Source: Certhia americana (taxonomy: Eukaryota > Chordata > Aves > Passeriformes > Certhiidae). Taken from it: a stretch of 64,000 nucleotides of DNA. The stretch is from contig CM031873.1 in assembly GCA_018697195.1 (NCBI GenBank), positions 2,558,236 to 2,622,235 on the forward strand, in the 5' to 3' direction. The number at the start of each line of letters is the position of its first letter. The stretch's first letter is position 1. The translations under genes were made by a program, and so were the position numbers. This document shows, piece by piece, positions 1 to 11,683 of the stretch. Below the pieces are notes generated by a model. The model was not told where the DNA came from. It was given only the letters and a program-made list of their open reading frames with translations, and searched no databases.

Positions 1-46
1 TCTCTTCTCTTCTCTTCTCTTCTCTTCTCTTCTCTTCTCTTCTCTT
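1..46. repeat. (TTCTC)n pentanucleotide microsatellite, cut by the window edge
   Basis: A perfect 5-bp pyrimidine repeat runs from the first base to about 46. It probably continues to the left of the window. Confidence 0.97.
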
Positions 47-234
47 CCACATTCCAACTCCCAAGCTCCCCTCTTGGTCTGTAGTATATTTATCTCACAG
101 AAAACCTGCTTTGATAAATTCAGTGATTTAGCTCCCTTTTCTCACCAGAATTGTGTCCTCCTGGCCATGGGGTGCTCTCAGACAAGGTCGTGCCCCTTTG
201 CCAAGCAAGGGGCAGGGATGGAACAGGACATTCT

Positions 235-413
235 CCTGTCCTGTCCTGTCCTGTCCTGTCCTGTCCTGTCCTGTCCTGTCCTCTCCTCTCCTCTCCTCTC
301 CTCTCCTCTCCTCTCCTCTCCTCTCCTCTCCTCCTTTTTTTTTTTCCCCTCTCTCTCTCATCTTTCTTTCTCTCTTCTGCTTTTTCTGTCTCTCTTGTCT
401 TTCCACCTTTCTC
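235..413. repeat. Compound (CCTGT)n-(CCTCT)n microsatellite with poly(T) and CT-rich tail
   Basis: About nine CCTGT units (235-280) switch abruptly to about ten CCTCT units (281-332), followed by T11 and CT-rich low complexity to about 413. Open reading frames across it are products of the repeat: LSCPVLSCPV-like on + and TGQDRTGQ-like on -. Confidence 0.95.
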
Positions 414-828
414 AGATGTAAGCAAATTCCAGGAAGGCATCAGTTGTCCTTAACACCCAAAGGAAAAATCGAAGGGAAGGGTTCAATTACTCTCATGAAA
501 AATGAGTCTCCTAACGGAGGTCTATCCATTTGCTAGTTGTGCTTGTTTTAAAACTGAATTATAGAGACTGCACATTTTTCCAGAGACAAATGCATTAATT
601 TTTCTCCAAACAGACAAGAGAGAAGCAGAGGGAAAATAAGATAATAAGAGTTTCCACAGTGATTTATATGCCTTTGTGAAAAATAATGGGGGCAGACAGC
701 AGCATGCTCCGGCAGCTGGGAGGAAGGGGCAGGGGGGTGGCAGGGACGGCTGCAAGGAAAACTGCCAGAAGTCCAAGTCTGATTGTTGGTTTTAGATGAT
801 ATAAGATCACTTTATGTCTCTGACTGGC

Positions 829-882
829 TTGAAAAATCTCTCTTTCTCTCTCTCTCCATATATATATATATACACATATAAA
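829..882. repeat. (CT)n followed by (TA)n microsatellite
   Basis: TCTC-rich run to about 857, then alternating TA to about 882. Confidence 0.85.
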
Positions 883-2011
883 ATATAGACCATATGATGC
901 ACTTAAAACCAGCAGACTCTGGTGTTTATACAGGAAGGGATTGTGTTTCTGGCCGACCTCTCCCCAGCCCTCCTTCTTCTGACGAAGGATAAACTGGGAC
1001 CTTTAGAAAACAAAGTGGTGGCTGCATTTTTTAACAGATTTGCTCTTGTATATATTTATACAGGGCAGGCGAGCCCTTCCCCGGGGTCCTCTGCTTGTGC
1101 CTGTGGGCAGAAACCAGGGGGGTTGAGTTTATTTTTCTTTTTTTTAATCTGTTCACTTTGGTTTGATTTATATGGTAAAAGAGATATTTTTATTATAGTG
1201 CATAGTAAATTGGGTTTCTTTATTGCTCATGAGAGCTGTTTCCCAAAATTGGACTATTTATATAGTACACTGATTGCAATGTATTTCTGATCTTGATGTC
1301 TAACTGTAGGGAATAAAAAAAAAAAAATTACAGAAAATCAGATTTTCTAAAGAAAACCTGCAACTTCTCTTGAAATAACATGAAATGGGTGACTTTTTCA
1401 CAAGATGATTATGTGGCACTCAGCAGCTCCCAGGAAATCATCTTGGTTTAGTGACTAAAGACTTTTGGTGGGAATTGGAGGCTCTGGGAGGTTTTGAAGC
1501 AGTTTTGTGGTTTGTCCATGGGTGTAATCCACAGGAAACACATCCGTGGGCTCAGAGGCCACCAGGGCTGTGGTACCTACACTGAGGTTTCTCTCTAATT
1601 ATAGGAATGATTCAATGAATTAATTCCCAGTTGGTTTCCAGCAGCATTCAGATGGATGTGAGAGTGGAGAGAGGCTGGAAGTGATGCTTTAAAGCAAAAC
1701 TTAAATCTGTTCCAGGGCAGATGGTTAATTGTGGAGCTCCATTTATTTGCCTAATGCAAATCATGTCCCATTTGCCCATGGCACCAGGAGAACCAGATTC
1801 CTGTTTGTTTTGCTAAAAGCTGATGTTTCAGGGAATATTCTGCAGCTCCCACATGAACCTCCTGTGTGTGGTCCCCGAGGGGGAGGACGTGCACATAGGA
1901 CAAACTGCTTCCCATGGAAAGGTGCTGGGATGGGGATAAGCTGCCAACACCACGTTGGTTTGCAAAATTCAACCTCTCATACTCATGGCTCCAGACATGA
2001 GAAGGTGCTTT

Positions 2012-2076
2012 AACATCCTCTTTTCCCATTCTTTCACATCCTCTTTTCCCATTCTTTAACATCCTTTTTTCCCATC
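2012..2076. repeat. 23-bp tandem repeat, about 2.8 copies
   Basis: The unit ACATCCTCTTTTCCCATTCT plus three bases recurs with starts at 2013, 2036 and 2059. The third copy has one T for C change and is truncated. Confidence 0.9.
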
Positions 2077-5007
2077 TCCAAACCAGGCACCAGGGAGTTT
2101 CTGTGGGGCTGGATTCCTGCCTTGGGCCAGGAGGGTGTTTCTCAGGGAAACTTCCCAACTTCCCCAAAGGGCCTAATTGAAGCCTGTAGAGATTTTTCAC
2201 AGATTCATGGCTTTTCAAGGGAGAAATTTGCATATTAATAAGAAGCTGTTCAGACTGATTGGCTTAATGTGTTTGGGGTAAGTATAATTAAATGTCAAGG
2301 GAAATATATCATGAAGTAATGAAGCTGGAGTTAATTTATCAAAAAATGAATCCTAAAGAGGGAGACACTTCCAATAACAAACAGTTCTTTAACCTTCCTC
2401 CTTAAGACGATTTGCTTAGTCAGGGCTGAAATGTGTGGTCTTGGAGATCCTTGGGAGGGGAGACATGAGGTGGTTGTTGGTTTGGGGATGGAGGGTTTTC
2501 CATGTTCTCTCTATTATAGGACCTTCTGCCCTGACTGAGCCCATCAAGAGGGTTCCCCCAGGTCCAGGTGGGAGAAGGAGCAGTGCTGGTCCCTCCAAGA
2601 CCAGGAGCAGCTCCTGTGAGGATGTCTGGCAGGATGTACCCGTGTAAGACTTCAGGGGTGGCCTTAGGGAGGAAGAATGAGATGGAGATTTATTTCTATC
2701 AGGTGCTGGGCCATTTGTGCCCATTTTTTTTCTCATCCCTCAGTCTTTACTCTTTGAACTTTTCAAAACATGTGCCTTCTCCTGCTCTGTTCACATCCCA
2801 GCTGGGTGTAAACACCAGCCCACAAAGACACATCTTTGAAACAAAAAAAAAAAATGCAATGCATGTGCTAAAACTGGCTGGTTTAAGATTGTAATTAAAG
2901 AAGGTGAGGTCCAGGCTGAAGGCTGAGCCCTGTCAAGGCTGGGGCCTGTCCAAGCTGGGGCTCCTGGCATCTTTCTGTGTGATGGAGAGAGGTTGGGAGC
3001 TCCCTCTGTATGGTGTAGAAATGCAGTGGACAAACAGGCAAGGACTTCCCAGCAAAACCCTGCTTTAGGTGAGTGCTGCGTTCATGGGATTCGTGTCCAG
3101 CCATGTCCTCTGCTGTCCTTTTCCAGCAGTGAGTGACCCTTGTGTGTGGTAGGATGGCAAAAGGGAGCTCTTGATTTGCTCTTGCAAGGGAGAAGGGCAG
3201 GTGCAAGGATGTCAAAGGATCACATCCGTTGTCTCAGCTGGAAAATCCTCCTTTGGCATAGCATGACACAGAAGGGAGTCAGCAGGTTGTAATAAAGAGT
3301 CACTTTTCATTTGGGAACTGCACTGGAAATATGATGAAACCACTGTGAGCCTTTTCTCCCTTGTAAGGATCAGCTGATGCTGCAGGAATTTGGCAAACAG
3401 CTCACACCTTGTGTGTGGCTGGGGTTAAGCTGTCACTGGGAGAGGTATATGGTGCTGGAGAGACCAGAGGTGATGGGCCTTGGGTGCAGGGATGGGGACA
3501 GGAGGACTTTGTCCTTCCCAGTGCATGACTTACCTCACTCACTGGAGCTGCTGTTATTGCTGGGGCTCTAGGGCTGGGTTAAAGAGCTCATGGCCAGCCC
3601 AAATGGGGAGAACTGCAGAGGTGGCTGATGAACCCAGCCCTGATCCTGGCAGAGGAAGATCCTTTAGAAGACACCTGGTGGTGTCTCCATTCCCATACAA
3701 AGGCTGGACATGTGTTGAAGGGGCTGTGACCAAGAGCCTTGGAGCTTTTCATCTCCTCCTGGTAGGCAGAGGTCTGGGATTTACCAGCAATTAGCCATTG
3801 GAAAGAAAACAACTCCAGAACACCCCTTTTCCAAACCCCAGCCCAGAGGAGGTGGCAGTGCCACCTGTGATTGCCTCAGCTCCAATGAGTTTCTTGTTCC
3901 AGCAGAGAAAATCAATGGCTTGCAGGGCTAATGACATCAGGGAGTTTCTGCTTGTCAATAGCACTTAGGCACTGGTGCTCTCCAGATGTGCTTTCCAGCA
4001 CAGTGGATTTTTGGAAACCTCTTGACACAGTCTCCTCTCCCAGACTGGCCACGGGATGCTGGGACATCAGGATCATTTCTCAGCACAAGCAGCCAGGAGG
4101 CCCCCGGGCACCTGCCCTGAGCACAGTGCTCCCCACTACCTGCTGCCCTCAAAGCAGCTGCTCAGCCCATCAATAATTAATCAGAGCAATCAGACAGAGG
4201 GTTTGCGTGCTGTAATTAGCTCTGATCCACACGATCTCCATCCCCCAGAGAGCAGAGGAACAGGAGCTGAGCACGGGAAGCACAGTGGGGGCACAGGACT
4301 GCTGAGCAGAGCCCCCTCTTTGCGTGCAGATGCTCCCCCTCTCTCCACAGCCCTGTGGCTCTTCCAGGGGAGCTGCCCTGAAGTCACATTGTGCTGCTCT
4401 GATAGGCTCTCCTGGGGCTGTGGGACCCCCTTATCTTGGGGACACTGCTGCTTCCTGCCAGCTCACTTTGGCTAAGCCCCGTGTGCCTTGGCTGCCCTGC
4501 CCTCAGCCCAGGAGTGTTGCTGCTCTTCCTGAGCAAGGTCACAGCCTGAGGTCCAGGAAGGGTCTTTGCCTCTGGAGTGACCAGCAAACAAGCTGCATTC
4601 TCCACAGCATTCCTTAGATGGATTTCCTATCTCCTCAGGCAGGGACAGGGCTTCCTGGCCTTGGCTCAGGGTGATGCCTCCTTCAGTGCTGCACTGGGGG
4701 CTCAGTGTCCCAGTCCATTTTGGAGGCAGTGAGATTCCTGGAATGGTTTTTTCTTAGCTGCTGAGGTGGTTAAACCCAGTGGTGAAGGTGTGCAGCTGGG
4801 AGGGTCTGCTGAGGACCCCTAGCACAGCCCTTGGGTGGACACAGGGACACTTCTGCCAGGATGTGATGGTGAGCACAGCATGGATGGGCACAGCTGCCCA
4901 CCCTGTCCCACTGCTGCAGGGGCTGGGTTTGGGGCTGGCACCACTGGCTGTGGTCAGAGCTGGGGGTTTGGATGGGGCCAGAGAAGGCACCTTGGGAGCT
5001 GTGGGGG

Positions 5008-5457
5008 TGATGCCTTAAGTTTCAGCTTTTGTAATTTTTAGACTCTGTGCTGTTTTGGTGGGTAGTTTTAAGTTTCATATTCAGTGCTACTCAGCTCTCT
5101 TCACAGAGGATAGACAAAACAATTCCTTCTCTAGTTTGGTACCAAGGACAACTTTCAGGCCCAGGAACAAAACCAATGGTGAAGTGAGAAGGAAAAACAA
5201 GGAGGATGGAGCTCCATAACCTGAAGCTGTGGTTGGAAAACTGACTCTAATATCCTGATGGACCAGAACTTATCAAAGTGTGGGACCTTGTGATTGGGTT
5301 GGGGGGTTTTTTGTGCCCATTTTAGGTTCATCTTGAGTTTGGTCTGGCTGGACTCTTGTGCTTCCCAGGTGTGGCCATTGAGGCCTTTTAATAAATCCCT
5401 GCTTTATCCTTTTGTTCTGACTGCTCTCTGCTCCAGATCAGCCTTCAGAAGGCATCA
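5008..5457 (+). mobile_element. Solo LTR, family A (copy 1), inside the HS3ST3 intron
   Basis: 450-bp element running from TGATGCCTTAAG to AAGGCATCA, a TG...CA end structure with short inverted termini (TGATGCC/GGCATCA). It carries AATAAA at 5390-5395 in the expected R region. The flanks read GGGGG before and GGGG after, compatible with a 4-bp target duplication. It aligns along its length with 57335-57794, and its 3' part is shared with 29085-29522 (reverse), 42627-43073 (reverse) and 43858-43995. There is no proviral coding sequence on either side. It lies in sense orientation to HS3ST3, so its poly(A) signal could act on the transcript. Confidence 0.88.
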
Positions 5458-6030
5458 GGGGCTGCATTTTAGGTGGAGGTTTGCACCCGTGTCAGTCAGA
5501 CTTAAACTTCTGAGGGAGCTTAGCTGGAAGGAGAGGAGGGAGGGGGAAGGGAGGCAGTTCTGCTGAGCTGCTGCATGACAGACACAGTATGGAAACAGCT
5601 GCTGCTGGCTGCAGATGTAATGAGATCCATAAATACTGAGACCTGCTCAAAGAAACACCAGCTTGCACCATCAGGACGGGCTCAGGCGCTCCTGAGCTTG
5701 CTGTGTGCCAGCAGCAGCCACAGAGCCAGCAGGTTTGGGGGCTGTGGGGGCAGGAGAGGCTCTGCCTCTTGGGGAGAGCTGGGTTTGGGAAGGTGGTATA
5801 TAAATAGTGTGCCCTGCTTGTCCCCAGCAGTGGTGGCAGTGACTAGGGCAGTCACCCAGCAGTGGCTGTCCCTGCAGCCTGGGCTCTGGCACAAGTGTAG
5901 GTAGCTGCCTGCCACCAGGTCTGGTTTTTTGGGGTACTTTGATGAGTTCCTGTAAGTGTCAGACTGTCCTGTGTGCTCTGAGAACTGTCCCTCTCAGCCC
6001 AGCACAGCTCAGTGCACCCTATTGCCAGAA

Positions 6031-6224
6031 TTCCAGAATGATTTGGGTTGGAAGGGGCCCTAAAGCTCATTCCAAGCCCCCCTGCCATGAGCAGGGACAC
6101 TTTTCACTTGCCCAGGTTGCTCCAAGCCCTGTCCAACCTGGCTTTGAGCATTTCCTTGGGCAACCTGTGACAGGATCTCACCACTCTCAGAGTAAAGAAT
6201 TTCTTCGTAATATCTGATCTACTT
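6031..6224 (-). mobile_element. CR1 LINE 3' fragment
   Basis: Reverse-complement CR1 3' end: 'ttccagaatgatttgggttg' and 'gaaggggccctaaagctcat', then the 'gcagggacacttttcactt' and 'ccctgtccaacctggctttg' blocks typical of avian CR1. Heavily 5'-truncated and without ORF2. Confidence 0.85.
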
Positions 6225-8394
6225 TCTCCATTGGAATACTGGAGAAGGTAAAAACCTGTGTGCTGGGAGGGACCTCACTGCACTGGGCACAGGGACCGTG
6301 CCATGGTGACAGGACAGCCACCTCAGTACATCCTGTGCAAGCAAATAATCCAGGGATTGTTTCCTGATGGTGGGAATGAAGCAGTGCTGCTGGACTGACC
6401 ACAGCCAAGGGAAGGAACCACGAGTTTTTCAGCAGGTGATACACTCATCCTGCATGGTTTGCAATGCTTCCATGGGGATGGGAGAGCAGAGACAAAGGAA
6501 ATTCCAAGGCCCCTGACTTGTTTTGTGAGGGTGCACCACCCTCTGAGAGACGACAGTTGTATCATAGATCCCTCCAGGAACACCAAAATTTCCCTGAGCA
6601 TTATCTTTATGCACAGACAATGCCTCTACAGCAGGATGGATAAGGATAGGAGAGACCCAGAGCTCCTTGTCCTCTCCTAGGACTAATCCTGCCTCTTACT
6701 TTGCTCCCAGCTCAGCTTAATCCATCCTCATTAAAATCAGTGGCAAGGGTGTCCTTTTGCTATTAATGCCAGTTGGGTTTGATTTTACATCCAACAACAC
6801 AATGAGTGATTTTCTTTTTTTTCCTTGCAGACCTCTCTGATCTTTTGCTCCTCTCCTTTCAGCTGTCTCAGTCTCACAGCTTTTCTTGGAGAGTTTGTTG
6901 GGTTTTTTTTTTTAGATTTTTCACAGTTTCCTGAATTGCATCTTTCCGTGTATCGATTTCACCTGAGATCTAAAGGAAGGCAGGGCAGGAGGCTCAGCTA
7001 ACTCCCATGTACACTCACAGCTCATCAAAGCAAACACAGAGCCTTGTGAGAGCTGCTGGAGCAGCACAGCCCCTGGGCTTAGCAGCTGGCCTCATGGGAG
7101 GGAGGAATTAATCTCTTTAGGCAGCATTTTTGAATTTATATAGCCATACACGCTCCTGGTTGCATCAAGTTATCACTCTTGCTGGAGCATCTTTCTTTTC
7201 AATCATCTCCTGAACATGCTGTAATGGTGCTTCTGGGAGTGTGGGCTGGAGGAGGGGGAAGGGGAGTGCCTGCGAGAGCAAGTTTTGGGTTTTTTATAAA
7301 TTCCTGTTGCAGAGTTGCTGCTTAAAATGATTTGGAAGAAGAAGAGAGATGGTGGGGGAAGAAGAAGAAGACAGAAGTGTCTTCCTGAGGAGCTGGAAAA
7401 GTTGCTGGTGGCAGCAGTGGCCCAGGGAGCAGCACACACCCCTCTGGGTGGGCACGATGCTGGCTGTGCCTCAGTTTCCCTGTCCTGCTTGTTTGGTAGC
7501 TTCATGATGGAGAAGGCTCTGTGTTTTCCCCAGCTCTGTCACCACCACAGTGTCTGGCTCCTTCCTGGAGACAGAAATTCTGGCACTGTTTCTGTGGAGA
7601 AGTCAGAGGTGAAATAACCCCCCTCAGTTCATTTTCCCTCTCTGCCCTGCTATTCCACCCTGTCCCATCCACCCGTGACCGTGTTGCATTTCTGGGAGCA
7701 GATTGGGCCCTTCCTGACCCGTTTCCACGGGACCTAAAGCCCCACAGCTGATGGCAGAGCTGTGGGGCTCTGTCAGAAAGAGCAGCATTTCTTTGATAAC
7801 AGCTTTCCCTGCAATGACCCCCTCAGTGGCAGTTCCTTACAAACAGCACTTACCACCAGGACAGACTCCCCTTACCACCCCTGCCTCAGCCTGGGGTGCT
7901 CCAAATCCCAGCCACACCCTGGATATTTCTTGGAGAAAAATCAGGCTGCAGCAAAGCTTCTGAGCAGGGAGAAGCTAAGTGAGGGCACATTTCCACTCTG
8001 CAGTTTCCTTGGAGGTGTTTGTTATCACATCCATTGGCAGCTCATGCTCCTGTGGAAGCAGGGAGGGTCCCTGGATGCTCTGACCCCTCCCCAGGGATTT
8101 TCCCTTCTCCACCATTTCTTTGTGTGTGTCTCACTGGTTGGACCGACCTCAGGCTAGTGGCAAAGGTGGAGACAGCACCTGGCAGGTGGAGCAAGGTGCC
8201 TCCAGTCCAAGGAGTTTTGGGGTGCAGGGTTGGGGTCAGCAGTGCCTTCCTGCTCCTGCTGTGCCCCATAAATAACCCTGCAGCACCCCATAGGCTGTGC
8301 AGTGTGCAGGAAAACTCCTTGGCTTTATCTGGTTCTTTTTCTCAGGGATAGGATTAAAAGCACAAGTGACAGGATTCTTGTTTGGACTTGGATG

Positions 8395-8662
8395 TTTATT
8401 ATTTTTTATTTCTTGACTGACTGTGAGTGCTTCTACACGCTAAGTTAACAGAGTAGAAATGGAGTCTACGTTATGTTTTTAAGGTCTTTTTAAGCTTAAA
8501 CTACTCAATTATAAGATGCCAACTAATTTATTTTTATTTTTAATCCAAACATTAAAAAAATTAATTATAAAAATAATTTTTAAAGTGTCATAATTTTAAA
8601 AGTTCCGCACTGCAGATTTTTTCAACTAATTACACAAAATCACTCAAAGTAGTGAAGAGGAA

Positions 8663-8697
<35 letters not shown>

Positions 8698-8860
8698 ACT
8701 CTAAAACCTCCATCTTGTTTTATATATATATTACTGTATCTTAAAATTTTAAATTCTAAATTTTTCGCCCTGTGATATAACACACTTTTATTCAACTACA
8801 TACTCATAATTTTAGTGTTATCACTTAATTTTGGAAGCTTTTTCCATGCCTCAGGTCAAA
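8395..8860. other. AT-rich block of the intron containing a (GAA)n microsatellite
   Basis: Strongly AT-rich segment with TTAATTATAAAAATAATTTT-like stretches. It includes a purine (GAA)n/(GAGGAA) run at 8654-8698. No reading frame and no recognised transposon; it could be a nuclear-matrix-type or conserved noncoding segment, or simple low complexity. Confidence 0.6.
8654..8698. repeat. (GAA)n microsatellite with GAGGAA interruptions
   Basis: Uninterrupted purine tract built from GAA units with a few GAG variants. Confidence 0.93.
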
Positions 8861-10510
8861 TGCAGTGTATCTTTGCGGCTCAGTCCCTGTCAGCATAGAA
8901 AGCCTGAAATCCTCTGTGTCCACCTCTTTATTTCAGCCACCATGAATTTGGCCAGTTGTTTCCACACCATTTACACCTTTGTCTTTTGCAGCATCAGGTA
9001 AATTGGCAAATTGGTCAAAAAAAAAAAAAAAATCATGGCAAATTCCACTGCAGAATGATGTACCTGCTGAGCAAATGCTACACTTACTGCCATCAGTGAT
9101 TCCCTTCATCTTCACATCCTTCAGGATGCCTGAGAGTTCTTTCATACTCCTCAGCTTCATCTTCCCCAGCCTGAATGCCCCTGGATTTTCTCCCAGATAG
9201 AAACCTTCAGCAAAGATCTGGCTTTTCTGGGACCACGTCTTTGCTCAGCCTCTGTGTGTAACGTGGTTGCAAAGGGAATTGTTTTAGGAAGGGCCATTCT
9301 TTGCTCTCTCGTTTGTAATATAACAGCCTGGGGTATGGTTATTATTGCTGTTTTTAGCTGCTGTTGGCTTTTCATTGTTGCTTTTTTTTGATAGATGAGT
9401 TCAATTTTGCTGGCATATTGCACAGGTTTGCAAACCAGATGTTGCTGCTGCAGGATGGCTGCAGCGAGGCGGGCAGGGAGCAGGTCCTCTCACACACAGG
9501 GTCAGAGCCAAGGGCTCAGGGCATGGGAGGCTGCACTTGCCATGAGAAATGCTGGGGGAATTGTGGGGAATGCCCCTGGGGCTGCAGCCACCCCCCATCC
9601 ATCCCCCATTCCCCCTGGGAAGGATGGAACCGTGGGAAGATCAGCTGTGGAGAGGGAAACTGCTGAGGGCAGGATGGATTTGTGTGCAACCAAATGATGG
9701 GGGTGGGAATCTGGCCTTTTGTGGATGCTCCTGGCTGGGCAGGGATATGTGTGTGAGGGGGTGAGGTGTGGTGTGGCATGCAAGTGGGATGAGGAGGAGA
9801 GGGAGAGGAGCTGGGAGTCACCTGCTCTTATGGCTCCTACACCTTCCCCATGTGCCTCGTTTAACACCGGGGAGCTCAGGGTATCCAGCCACCAAATCCT
9901 GTGGCTCTTCAGCAAATCACACCCAATTCCTGGCTCTGGAACTCTCAAGGGAACCATGGAGCAAGATGGACCCTGACCCAAGCCCCATGCCCCTTCCCAC
10001 TTCAATCTAAGAGAGCTTCCCAAAGGAGCTGATGTGTGGGATGTCTTGGTGAAAGAAGAAATTTGCTGAGGTCAGGGGGCTGATGTTGCACATTTTTACA
10101 TGGCATCAACTTGCTGCCTCCTTGGAAATGCCAAAAAATAAGTCTTGCATCCTAGGCCTTGAAAATTCCTTTGTCCTACAGGAAGGGAGTGTTGTTACTC
10201 CAGGAATTCACTGTTATTCCAGGGAATTAAAGCCTCTGTGCAGGAAACCCCAGTGTGGGCAGGGAGGAATTTAAAGGGATGGGGCATTAAGATGGTGGAG
10301 ATGTGCTGCATTCCTTTTGCATGAAGGGAGATGGGATCCCATCCAGGGGGCAGGGCTTGAACAGGCAAAATTAATGTAGGTCAAATCCCAGGTAAACGGG
10401 CAGTGGAAGGAAGTGGGAAATGAAGGATGAGTGCAGGTGTTTGCAGAATCAGAGCAATATGGGAAGAAAATAAATGACCATTATTATTATTTCCCTCCTG
10501 AAAATAAATC

Positions 10511-10953
10511 CAAGGAGGGAAGGGCTATGCCAGAGGCAGGAGAGTCAGGAGGGAAGGGCTGGACTGGAGGCAGGAGGCTCAGGAGGGAATGGCTGGGCTG
10601 GAGGCAGGAGGGAAGGGCTGGGCTGTGCCAGAGGCATGAGATTCAGGATGGAATGGCTGGGCTGGAGGCAGGAAGCTCAGGAGGGAAGGGCTGGATTTGA
10701 AGCAGGAGGCTAGGAGGGAAGGGCTGGATTTGAAGCAGGAGGGTCAGGAGGGAATGGCTGGATTTGAGGCAGGAGGGTCAGGAGGGAATGGCTGGGCTGG
10801 AGGCAGGAGGGTCAGGAGGGAATGGCTGTATTTGAAGCAGGAGGCTCAGGAGGGAATGGCTGTATTTGAAGCAGGAGGCTCAGGAGGGAAGGGCTGGATT
10901 TGAGGCAGGAGGCTCAGGAGGGAAGGGCTGTGCCAGAGGCAGGAGGCTCAGGA
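10511..10953. repeat. 34-bp GC-rich minisatellite, about 13 units, just upstream of HS3ST3 last exon
   Basis: The core CAGGAGGGAATGGCTG is followed by a variable TATTTGAAG, GGCTGGAGG or TGCCAGAGG segment and CAGGAGGCT, repeating every 34 bp with small indels. The array ends about 110 bp before the splice acceptor, so it lies close to where the branch point is expected. Because 34 is not a multiple of 3, the repetitive ORFs across it shift frame and are not credible proteins. It is purine-rich (G over C) on the + strand. Confidence 0.95.
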
Positions 10954-11039
10954 CCATCCTACCCTTGATCCCCAGGACATCCCCAGAGCACTGCCCACAT
11001 CCAGCTCCCCAACCCTGCCCAGGGGATTTTGACACTAAC

Positions 11040-11064
11040 GTGTCCCTCGTTCCCCTTCTGGCAG
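11040..11064 (+). other. 3' splice site (polypyrimidine tract and CAG) of the last HS3ST3 intron
   Basis: A C/T-rich run leads into 'ctggcag' ending at 11064, directly before the conserved Asp-Leu-Met-Pro of the exon. The exon's first base G completes a codon begun in exon 1, probably Arg (AG|G), which matches the Tyr-Arg-Asp-Leu context I recall for this family. The reading frame and protein homology both support this acceptor; the internal ATG at 11072 is not a start codon. Confidence 0.93.
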
Positions 11065-11683
11065 GGACCTGATGCCCAGGACCCTGGAGGGGCAGATCAC
11101 CATGGAGAAGACCCCCAGCTACTTTGTCACCAAGGAGGCCCCAGCCCGCATCTCCTCCATGTCCAAGGGCACCAAGCTCATCGTGGTGGTGCGGGACCCC
11201 GTCACCAGAGCCATCTCGGACTACACCCAGACGCTCTCAAAGAAGCCTGACATCCCCACCTTTGAGAGCCTGACTTTCAAAAACAGGACTACGGGCCTGA
11301 TCGACACCTCGTGGAGCGCCATCCAGATCGGCATCTACGCCAAGCACCTGGAGAACTGGCTGCTCCACTTCCCCATCGGGCAGATCCTCTTTGTCAGCGG
11401 GGAGAGGCTGATCAGCGACCCCGCCGGAGAGCTGGGCAGGGTCCAGGACTTTCTGGGCCTCAAGAGGATCATCACTGACAAACATTTCTACTTCAACAAA
11501 ACCAAGGGCTTCCCGTGCCTGAAGAAGGCGGAGGGCAGCAGCAAACCCCACTGCCTGGGCAAGACAAAAGGCAGGACCCACCCTGACATCGACCAGGAGG
11601 TGGTGCAGAGGCTGAGGGACTTCTACCGACCCTTCAACATGAAGTTCTACCAGATGACAGGGCAGGACTTTGGCTGGGACTGA
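11065..11683 (+). CDS. HS3ST3: Terminal coding exon of heparan sulfate glucosamine 3-O-sulfotransferase 3 (HS3ST3A1/HS3ST3B1 type)
   Basis: The family moves sulfate from PAPS to the 3-OH of glucosamine in heparan sulfate, in the Golgi lumen; type 3 enzymes make gD-binding-type HS. The exon starts after a consensus acceptor with the third base of a split codon, then Asp at 11066, and ends at TGA 11681-11683 (205 residues). Counting that Asp as 1: EKTPSYF at 14-20; the PAPS 3'-phosphate motif [11 protein letters not shown] at 43-53 (Arg43, Ser51); Gln55; sequon NRT at 73-75; Cys151 and Cys163 bracketing the disulfide loop; Lys166, Lys168 and Arg170 in KTKGR. Adding 200 gives the human HS3ST3A1 numbers I remember (K215, R243, S251, Q255, C351, C363, K366, K368, R370), so the alignment looks gapless. 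The PAPS 5' loop and catalytic Glu lie in exon 1, outside the window. The human C-terminal Gly seems absent. A and B paralogues are nearly identical here, so the letter is undecided. Confidence 0.96.

Larger units (their letters stand above)
1..11064 (+). other. HS3ST3: Last intron of HS3ST3 (3' part only)
   Basis: Everything upstream of the acceptor at 11064 should be intron, because HS3ST3 genes have two coding exons separated by a long intron. I found no exon 1 signature in the first 11 kb: no type II membrane anchor and no N-terminal PAPS loop with a KxGGTRA-like motif. The intron is therefore longer than 11 kb. Repeat content is listed separately. The rest (345-828, 883-2011, 2077-5007, 5458-6030, 6225-8394, 8861-10510) is unique-looking sequence with no long conserved reading frame. 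A separate gene inside the intron cannot be excluded by eye. Confidence 0.85.

Noticed and set aside
1..11064. HS3ST3 exon 1
   Set aside because: Searched for a type II anchor followed by a PAPS-loop motif and found none; it must lie left of the window.
10431..11072. Repetitive ORFs (AGLEAGGSGGKGW type)
   Set aside because: They are translations of the 34-bp minisatellite; the period shifts frame and the composition is low complexity.
11237..11581. 114-codon minus-strand frame opposite the HS3ST3 exon
   Set aside because: It is the antisense shadow of a GC-rich coding exon; the + strand protein is clearly homologous to sulfotransferases.
11072..11683. A complete 203-residue protein starting at ATG 11072
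   Set aside because: The Met is internal. Homology continues to the Asp-Leu before it and up to a splice acceptor, so this is an exon and not a whole gene.
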